A stretch of DNA of 64,000 nucleotides from Cupriavidus basilensis (GTDB taxonomy: Bacteria; Pseudomonadota; Gammaproteobacteria; Burkholderiales; Burkholderiaceae), in NCBI RefSeq assembly GCF_008801925.2, contig NZ_CP062803.1:1240001-1304000 (forward strand), in the 5' to 3' direction. The notes below the pieces were generated by a model. It had not been told where the DNA came from. It did no database searches and was given only the letters and a program-made list of their open reading frames with translations. Below, in pieces: positions 57,952-64,000 of the stretch; within the stretch, counting starts at the first letter, position 1, and every line of letters starts with the position of its first letter. The position numbers and the translations under genes were made by a program.

Positions 57952-57973
57952 AGCACCACGGCGGCGTAGCGAT

Positions 57974-58282
57974 ATGAGTTCATCTGCGGCGGGCTGGTTT
58001 GTCATCTTGTTGGCATTGGTCTGTGCCAACCTGCCGTTCATCAACCAGCGGCTGTTCGCGCTGATTCCGCTGCGCTTGGCCAGGAAGCCGCTGTGGATGA
58101 GGCTGGCTGAGTTGATCACCTGGTATGTGGCGGCAGGCCTGGCCGGCTTCGCCGTGGAGGCGGGGCTTGGCAACGCCTTCCCGCAGGGCTGGCAGTTCTA
58201 CGCCATTACCGCCTGCATGATGCTGGTGTTCGCCTTCCCGGGCTTCACCTGGCAGTACCTCGTCAAACATCGCGCGGCTTGA
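57974..58282 (+). CDS. DUF2818 membrane protein
   Basis: A 102-residue protein with three hydrophobic helices (about 8-28, 46-65 and 76-96) and the family pattern ANLPFINQRLF. DUF2818 genes commonly sit directly behind nuoN in betaproteobacteria, as here, so a role linked to complex I assembly is possible but unproven. It is on the nuo transcript by spacing. Confidence 0.85.
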   Translation: MSSSAAGWFVILLALVCANLPFINQRLFALIPLRLARKPLWMRLAELITWYVAAGLAGFAVEAGLGNAFPQGWQFYAITACMMLVFAFPGFTWQYLVKHRAA

Positions 58283-58334
58283 CAGCCGGGTAGCGAAGGC
58301 GCCCGGGCCGGCCGCGTCCGGACCCGGAGCTTTC

Positions 58335-58958
58335 ATGAGCGACAAGATTGACACGCTGGACGCTAGCGAGATCGCCGCTGGCGGCGATCAAGGCCTGAAG
58401 GAAGTGTGCGTGGCGTCCGCCACGCTGCACACAGGCAAATTCCTCACTCTCAAGCAAGATATCGTCAAGCTGCCCGACGGCAAGCATGCCGGGCGGGAAT
58501 ACGTGCTGCATCCCGGCGCGGTGATGATGATCCCGCTGTTCGACGATGGCACCGTGCTGCTGGAGCGGCAGTACCGCTATCCGGTTGGCGAAGTGATGCT
58601 GGAGTTTCCTGCCGGCAAGCTGGATCCCCAGGAAGGCGCGCAGCGCTGCGGCGAGCGCGAGCTGCGGGAGGAAACCGGCTACAGCGCGCGGCGTTGGGAT
58701 TACCTCACGCGCATCCATCCCGTCATTTCGTATTCCACCGAGTTTATCGATATTTTCCTGGCGCGGGACCTGACCGCCGGGCCGGCGCAACTCGACGAAG
58801 GCGAATTCCTCGAGACGTTTATCGTGCCGGCGGGGCAGGTGATCGATTGGGTGCGTTCGGGGCGGATTACCGATGTGAAGACGATTATTGGGGCGTTTTG
58901 GCTGGAGAAGGTGGTGTCGGGGGTATGGGGGGCGGGGGAGCAGGTGTTGCCGGGATAA
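58335..58958 (+). CDS. Nudix hydrolase, ADP-ribose pyrophosphatase type
   Basis: A 207-residue protein with a complete Nudix box: G-KLDPQ-E-GAQRCGE-RELREETGY (about residues 95-118). The neighbouring HPGAVMMIPLFDDGTVLLER and FPAGKLDP match ADP-ribose pyrophosphatases, which split ADP-ribose to AMP and ribose 5-phosphate. It follows DUF2818 by 52 bases. The last 80 bases are G-rich and poor in C (8 of 78), unlike the body of the gene, and lead directly into repeat element B. Confidence 0.88.
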   Translation: MSDKIDTLDASEIAAGGDQGLKEVCVASATLHTGKFLTLKQDIVKLPDGKHAGREYVLHPGAVMMIPLFDDGTVLLERQYRYPVGEVMLEFPAGKLDPQEGAQRCGERELREETGYSARRWDYLTRIHPVISYSTEFIDIFLARDLTAGPAQLDEGEFLETFIVPAGQVIDWVRSGRITDVKTIIGAFWLEKVVSGVWGAGEQVLPG

Positions 58959-59957
58959 AGGGGGGCGGGAAGGGTAGAACCGTTGGCTCTTGTTGTCTTG
59001 GTCGCTGTTGTTTTGTGCGGTGTTGGCCTTTGGACCCAAGGGCCATACGACATCCCCCTGCGGGGGCTGCCGGTCACTTTTCTTTGACCGGCAAAGAAAA
59101 CTAACGAAAAGAAAGCCGCCCTGCCGGGAGCAGAGCAATAAGGCTGTTCGGCCACTGTGGTTTCGTCGTACGGCCCGGAGTGTTGGCTGGCAGATCCTAC
59201 CGGCCCAAAGGGCATCGCTACAGCATGACCCAATGGTCACGTGGTGGTGCCCCTGATCGCTTTGCTCGGTGAGCGTTCGGGCATCTGCCGTTCGCGGTGC
59301 GCAGCACCACGATCCTGCCTGCCCTGGTGGTTTCGTGGTTTTGTCTCTGACGGTGGGCGCCCGGCCATTTGATGCCCTGCCGTACCGGCGCGAGTGGCAC
59401 CTTGCTTCATCCCCCTCTGGTTTCGTGGTGGGCACCGTGGCCCGTGCGCGAGGGCCGTGCTCACACCCACGACGCTCGCCCTCCGAGACAAAACCACGAA
59501 ACCAGCCACACTCGAAACGGCGCAGCACTTCGCCCCGCGAACGGCAGATGTGGGAACAGTCACCGCAAGCGAGGTCAGGGGCTGCACGACGTAACCCATG
59601 GGTCATGCAAAAATGATGTCCTTGGGGCTGGCAGGATACGCCAGCCAACACTCCGGGCCGTACGACGCAACCACAGTGGCAAAAACAGCCTTATTGCTCT
59701 GCCCCCGGCAGGGCGGCTTTCTTTTCGTTAGTTTTCTTTGCCGGTCAAAGAAAAGTGACCGGCAGCCCCCGCAGGGGGATGTCGTATGGCTTTTGGGTGC
59801 AAAAACCAACACCGATGAAATAAACAGCGACCAACCCCGCAAGGGCAATGTCGTACGGCACTTGGGTGCAAAAACCAACACCGCTCAAAGAAACAGCAAC
59901 CAACCAAGCAAGGGCAATGTCGTACGCCACATAGGATCCAAAAACCATCTCCGCCCC
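58959..59957. repeat. Palindromic repeat element B (inverted copy of element A)
   Basis: A gap of 1,164 bases between the Nudix gene and DUF1178 is mostly this element. The left arm starts AGAACCGTTGG at 58976, 17 bases after the Nudix stop. It has one 69-base unit, the same double hairpin (near 59055-59095), and inner segments that match the right arm of element A; its right arm matches the left arm of A. The right arm lacks the terminal AGAACCG sequence and fades out near 59957. No transposase and no convincing gene are present. Frames inside it recur between copies. Confidence 0.85.
59793..59957 (-). repeat. 69-base tandem units in the right arm of element B
   Basis: The block TTGGGTGCAAAAACCAAC begins at 59793 and 59862, and a diverged third unit (ATAGGATCCAAAAACCAT) at 59931: period 69. 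It is the reverse complement of the unit seen at 11032 in element A. Copy number differs between arms. Confidence 0.8.
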
Positions 59958-60069
59958 AACAGCGTAAAATCCCACTTAGCCGTGTGATCGCAGCCATACC
60001 TCATCACCCTTTGTACAAGGCTCCCCGCCAAGGGCACACATCATGGCTGCAAAAAAATTAGCACGACCG

Positions 60070-60098
60070 TTCACAAAATTCCGTTTCGCGGATACTAT
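60070..60098 (+). promoter_or_regulatory. Promoter for the DUF1178 gene
   Basis: TTCACA (60070-60075), 17 bases, TACTAT (60093-60098), in an AT-rich stretch right after element B and 25 bases before the gene. Confidence 0.55.
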
Positions 60099-60122
60099 AG
60101 CTTTCGACGGGCTGGAAACATC

Positions 60123-60572
60123 ATGAAGGTGCTCGACCTGCGCTGCGCGCAAGACCATCGTTTCGAGGGCTGGTTTGCTTCGGAGGACGACGCGCAATCG
60201 CAGATTTCGCGAAATCTCGTCCAATGTCCGGTCTGCGAAGACCATGCCATCACCCGGCTGCCCAGCGCGCCGCGCCTGAATCTCTCGGGAGCGGCCGCCG
60301 CGCCGGCGGGTAAGCCGGCCGGGGCGAAGGCCCCTGCGGCGCCGGCGACACTGCAGTCGCTTTACCTGAAGGCGGTAAAGCAGGTGCTGGCGCGGACCGA
60401 GGATGTGGGCGAACGCTTTGCCGAAGAGGCCAGGCGCATGCATTACGACGAAGCGCCGGAACGCGGGATCCGCGGCACGGCGTCGCCGGACGAAGTGCAG
60501 GCCCTGGCCGAAGAAGGCATCGATACTTTCCAGCTCGTGGTGCCGGATGCGCTCAAGCAGACGGCTCACTGA
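60123..60572 (+). CDS. DUF1178 family protein
   Basis: A 149-residue protein. The N-terminus has MKVLDLRCAQDHRFEGWFAS and VQCPVCEDHAITRLPSAP, with Cys8, Cys35 and Cys38 in a zinc-ribbon-like pattern. A Pro/Ala-rich linker of 25 residues leads to a helical C-terminal half (RFAEEARRMHYDEAPERGIR). The function of the family is unknown. It lies just upstream of the fatty-acid oxidation genes, an arrangement common in this group. Confidence 0.85.
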   Translation: MKVLDLRCAQDHRFEGWFASEDDAQSQISRNLVQCPVCEDHAITRLPSAPRLNLSGAAAAPAGKPAGAKAPAAPATLQSLYLKAVKQVLARTEDVGERFAEEARRMHYDEAPERGIRGTASPDEVQALAEEGIDTFQLVVPDALKQTAH

Positions 60573-60600
60573 ATAGCGTCCTGTGCCCAAGGCAGTGTTC

Positions 60601-60629
60601 TTGCCGGCGCATGACGCGCTAGCTAGAAC
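60601..60629 (+). promoter_or_regulatory. Possible promoter for the acyl-CoA dehydrogenase genes
   Basis: TTGCCG (60601-60606), 17 bases, TAGAAC (60624-60629). A small hairpin TGCCGG-TCTCACA-CCGGCA follows before the ribosome binding site GGAGACGG. Moderate match only. Confidence 0.4.
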
Positions 60630-60667
60630 AAACTGCCGGTCTCACACCGGCATCACTGGAGACGGGC

Positions 60668-61870
<1,203 letters not shown>

Positions 61871-61883
61871 GGAGACACGCGAT

Positions 61884-63002
61884 ATGAACTTCAATCTCAG
61901 CGACGAACAGAAGCAACTGGCTGACGCCGTCCACCGCTTCATCGACAAAGACTACGATTTCGAGACCCGCAAGAAGGGCATCAAGGCCGAAGCTGGCCAT
62001 AGCGATGCTGCCTGGGGCGCGCTGGTCGAGCTTGGCCTGACCGCGCTGCCGGTGCCGGAAGCGCAGGGCGGCTTCTCGGGCACGCCCATCGACATGATGG
62101 TGGTGATGCAGGAGCTGGGCCGCGGCCTGGTGGTCGAGCCGTACTTCGCCACCGTGGTTGCCGCCTACGCGCTCAAGCTGGCCGGCGGCCAGGATGCGCT
62201 GCTGGAGCAGGTTGCCGGCGGCGAGCTGAAGCTGGCCACCGCCTTCAACGAGCCGCATGCCCGCTATGCGCTCAACGACGTGCGCGTGACGGCCAAGGGC
62301 GGCAAGCTCAATGGCCGCAAGGTCGTGACCATTCACGGCGCGCAAGCCGGCAAGCTGGTCGTCTCGGCCCGCACCAGCGGCGCCGATGCCGACACCAATG
62401 GCATTTCGCTGTTCCTGGTGGACCCGAAGGCGGCCGGTGTCAGCATCACCGACTACCGCACCATCGACAACCTGCGCGCGGCCGATATCACCTTCAAGGA
62501 CGCACAGGGCGAACTGCTGGGCACCGAAGGCGCGGCGTTTGCGTTGATCGAGCAGGTGGCCGACTACGCCGCCGTGCTGCTGTGCGCAGAGGCCGTTGGC
62601 GTGATGGACACGCTTAACGCCGCCACGCTGGAATACGCCAAGACCCGCCAGCAGTTCGGCGTGCCGATCGCGCGCTTCCAGGCGCTGCAGCACCGCATGG
62701 TGGAGATGTTCATCCACGCCGAGCAATCGCGTTCCATCACGCTGCTGGCTGCCGCCAAGTTCGACGAGGCCAGCCCGGAAGAACGCCGTCGCTTTGCCTC
62801 GGCGGCCAAGGCGCGCGTGGGCCAGGCGGCTCGCTCGGTCGGCCAGGAGGCCGTGCAGATCCACGGCGGCATGGGCGTCACCGACGAACTGCCGGCGGCG
62901 CACATGTTCAAGCGCCTGACGCTGATCAACACCACCTTCGGGGATGTCGATCACCACCTGTCGCGCTTTGCGACACAGCCGGGCTTCCTGGAAACGGTCT
63001 GA
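61884..63002 (+). CDS. Acyl-CoA dehydrogenase, partner subunit without catalytic Glu
   Basis: A 372-residue acyl-CoA dehydrogenase homologue, 13 bases after its partner and preceded by GAGGAGACACGC. It has YAKTRQQFG at 251-259 and QIHGGMG at 325-331, both FAD-contacting segments. It lacks the SEPGSGSD segment (AFNEPHARYAL stands there) and the IYxGxSEIQ catalytic segment (LINTTFGDVDHH instead). Alone it should be inactive; with the preceding subunit it can supply the missing half of the FAD site. A strong terminator follows. Confidence 0.86.
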   Translation: MNFNLSDEQKQLADAVHRFIDKDYDFETRKKGIKAEAGHSDAAWGALVELGLTALPVPEAQGGFSGTPIDMMVVMQELGRGLVVEPYFATVVAAYALKLAGGQDALLEQVAGGELKLATAFNEPHARYALNDVRVTAKGGKLNGRKVVTIHGAQAGKLVVSARTSGADADTNGISLFLVDPKAAGVSITDYRTIDNLRAADITFKDAQGELLGTEGAAFALIEQVADYAAVLLCAEAVGVMDTLNAATLEYAKTRQQFGVPIARFQALQHRMVEMFIHAEQSRSITLLAAAKFDEASPEERRRFASAAKARVGQAARSVGQEAVQIHGGMGVTDELPAAHMFKRLTLINTTFGDVDHHLSRFATQPGFLETV

Positions 63003-63015
63003 TCCAGGTTGAATC

Positions 63016-63052
63016 AAAAAACCGCGCCGGTTGTCCCAGGCGCGGTTTTTTG
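63016..63052 (+). terminator. Terminator after the acyl-CoA dehydrogenase pair
   Basis: AAAAAACCGCGCC (63016-63028) pairs perfectly with GGCGCGGTTTTTT (63039-63051). Because it is strong, the MaoC genes downstream need a promoter between 63053 and 63183. Confidence 0.92.
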
Positions 63053-63093
63053 TTATGAATTGATCTCGTATTTTCTGCCGCGATTCTCGCGCC

Positions 63094-63156
<63 letters not shown>

Positions 63157-63183
63157 TCGCATTCATCGTTGACGGAGCGATTC

Positions 63184-63633
63184 ATGTCCACCCTGTATTT
63201 CGAAGATTTCGCCGTCGGCAGCAAGCGCGACCTCGGGTCCCACCTGGTGACGGAAGAGGAGATCCTGGCCTTCGCCCGCCAGTATGATCCCCAGCCTTTC
63301 CACATCGACAAGGAAGCCGCGCAGAAAAGCATCTACAAGAACCTGATCTCCAGCGGCTGGATGACCTGCTCGATCATGATGCGGCTGCTGGTGGACAACA
63401 TGACCTCCAAGGCCGCCAGCATGGGCTCGCCCGGCGTGGATGAAATCCGCTGGCTCAAGCCGGTCTATGCGGGCGATACGCTAAGCGTGTCGCTGGTGGT
63501 GCTGGATGCGCGCGCTTCCTCGTCCAAGCCGGACCGCGGCGTGGTGCATACCCAGTGGGAAGCCACCAACCAGCGCGGCGAACTGGTCTGCACCGTCAAG
63601 GGCATGGGCATGTACGGACGGCGGCCCGCCTGA
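63184..63633 (+). CDS. MaoC-like (R)-specific enoyl-CoA hydratase family protein
   Basis: A 149-residue hot-dog-fold protein from the ATG at 63184 ([10 protein letters not shown]), after GACGGAGCG. The hydratase-2 motif is YDPQPFHID, with catalytic Asp35 and His40, followed by [16 protein letters not shown]. Such enzymes hydrate 2-enoyl-CoA, a fit with the acyl-CoA dehydrogenases just upstream. It has its own leader because a terminator precedes it; that leader carries a heptamer microsatellite. Confidence 0.87.
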   Translation: MSTLYFEDFAVGSKRDLGSHLVTEEEILAFARQYDPQPFHIDKEAAQKSIYKNLISSGWMTCSIMMRLLVDNMTSKAASMGSPGVDEIRWLKPVYAGDTLSVSLVVLDARASSSKPDRGVVHTQWEATNQRGELVCTVKGMGMYGRRPA

Positions 63634-63680
63634 CGTTGCTCGAGCCTCATCCCGGCCATCCCGGCCACTTAAGACAACAA

Positions 63681-63707
63681 GTACAACACGTACAACACGT
63701 ACAACAA
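63681..63707 (+). repeat. Three-copy 9-base repeat before the second MaoC gene
   Basis: GTACAACAC at 63681 and 63690 and GTACAACAA at 63699, running directly into AAGGAG, the ribosome binding site. Just upstream CATCCCGGC also occurs twice (63648 and 63657), so the 83-base gap is nearly all tandem repeat. Confidence 0.8.
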
Positions 63708-63716
63708 GGAGACACC

Positions 63717-64000
63717 ATGCGTACCATCGCTTCGCTCGAAGAACTGGAAAGCCTGCAAGGCCAGGAAGTGGCCGTCAGCGACTGGATCGAGATCACCCAG
63801 CAGCAGGTCAACCAGTTCGCCGAAGCCACTGGTGATCACCAATGGATTCACGTCGACGTGGAGCGCGCCCGCCGCGAATCGCCCTTCGGCGGGCCGGTGG
63901 CGCATGGCTTCCTGACGTTGTCGCTGCTGCCGGCGTTCATGCACAACGCGCTCGATATGCCGGGCGTGAAGATGGGCGTCAACTATGGTCTGAACCGCGT
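63717..64000 (+). CDS. MaoC-like hydratase, N-terminal part (runs off the window)
   Basis: The ATG at 63717 (MRTIASLEEL) follows AAGGAGACACC; 94 residues are visible before the window ends. The hydratase-2 motif is TGDHQWIHVD with Asp40 and His45, then GGPVAHGFLTLSLLP, which lines the active site. It resembles the NodN-like/R-hydratase branch and is a second hydratase in the same gene set. The remaining 55 or so residues lie outside. Confidence 0.88.
   Translation, partial: MRTIASLEELESLQGQEVAVSDWIEITQQQVNQFAEATGDHQWIHVDVERARRESPFGGPVAHGFLTLSLLPAFMHNALDMPGVKMGVNYGLNR

Noticed and set aside
55801..58173. A 790-residue minus-strand frame opposite nuoM and nuoN
   Set aside because: Composition (Gln, His, Arg-rich) and the lack of any motif mark it as the complement of membrane-protein codons.
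59793..59957. 69-base repeats as a CRISPR-like array
   Set aside because: The whole unit repeats with no distinct spacers between conserved repeats, and no cas genes are present.
58978..59987. Element B as an insertion sequence
   Set aside because: It has inverted arms, but no transposase frame, no clear target duplication, and the right end is degraded. It is better called a repeat of unknown type.

Overview
The window is high-GC (C/G at third codon positions) DNA from a betaproteobacterium. Gene order and protein similarity point to the Burkholderiaceae, most likely Cupriavidus or a close Ralstonia relative. The ilvBHC - psd - pssA - leuA - rpsO - pnp - tpiA - secG - tRNA-Leu - nuoA-N order is the core-chromosome backbone typical of that group. 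It is ordinary chromosome with no prophage, transposase, CRISPR array or rRNA operon, but it carries unusual repeats.

Layout. 1-2.2 kb: the end of an F420-reductase-like oxidoreductase, a YXWGXW lipoprotein and a fatty-acid desaturase. 2.3-11 kb: a purine-base catabolic operon read leftward (xdhA-xdhB-xdhC, an adenine-deaminase-type gene, guaD) with a divergent LysR regulator. 11-12 kb: a roughly 1-kb palindromic non-coding repeat (element A). 12-14 kb: a tungstate-binding protein gene (tupA) without its permease or ATPase, and a divergent regulator with ModE-like and binding-protein-like domains. 14-20 kb: DUF4126, an FtsX-type permease, a truncated haemoglobin, DUF924, and a TetR-LOG pair. 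20-26.7 kb: leftward envelope genes (dgkA, a glycosyltransferase, an LpxH-like phosphoesterase, a lipase-like hydrolase, an RDD protein) and an ECF sigma/DUF3619/DUF3106 cluster.

27-35 kb: branched-chain amino-acid synthesis (ilvB-ilvH-ilvC), phospholipid synthesis (psd-pssA), a LysM protein, and leuA behind a leader-peptide attenuator. 35-42.5 kb: a lipoprotein, a solute-binding protein, rpsO, pnp with a structured leader, a quinone oxidoreductase, tpiA and secG. 42.7-58.3 kb: tRNA-Leu(GAG) and the complete 14-gene respiratory complex I operon nuoA-N, followed by DUF2818 and a Nudix hydrolase. 59-60 kb: a second copy of the palindromic repeat (element B), inverted relative to A. 60.1-64 kb: DUF1178, a pair of acyl-CoA dehydrogenases with complementary motif loss, and two MaoC hydratases whose leaders contain short tandem repeats.

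How the genes fit together. The xdh operon converts free adenine and guanine to hypoxanthine and xanthine and oxidises these to urate. Its molybdenum enzyme gives a possible but unproven link to the nearby oxyanion-binding protein. Branched-chain amino-acid synthesis is split into an ilv operon and a separately attenuated leuA. The nuo genes supply complex I. The terminal gene set looks like a beta-oxidation module.

The most unusual signals are these: palindromic repeat arms that begin within about three bases of the stop codons of three unrelated genes, whose 3' ends are also depleted in C; a leuA leader peptide rich in rare CTA codons that may be translated from a leaderless transcript; heptanucleotide repeats at gene boundaries; and the acyl-CoA dehydrogenase pair that looks obligately heteromeric. 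All functions are read from sequence alone; no searches were run.
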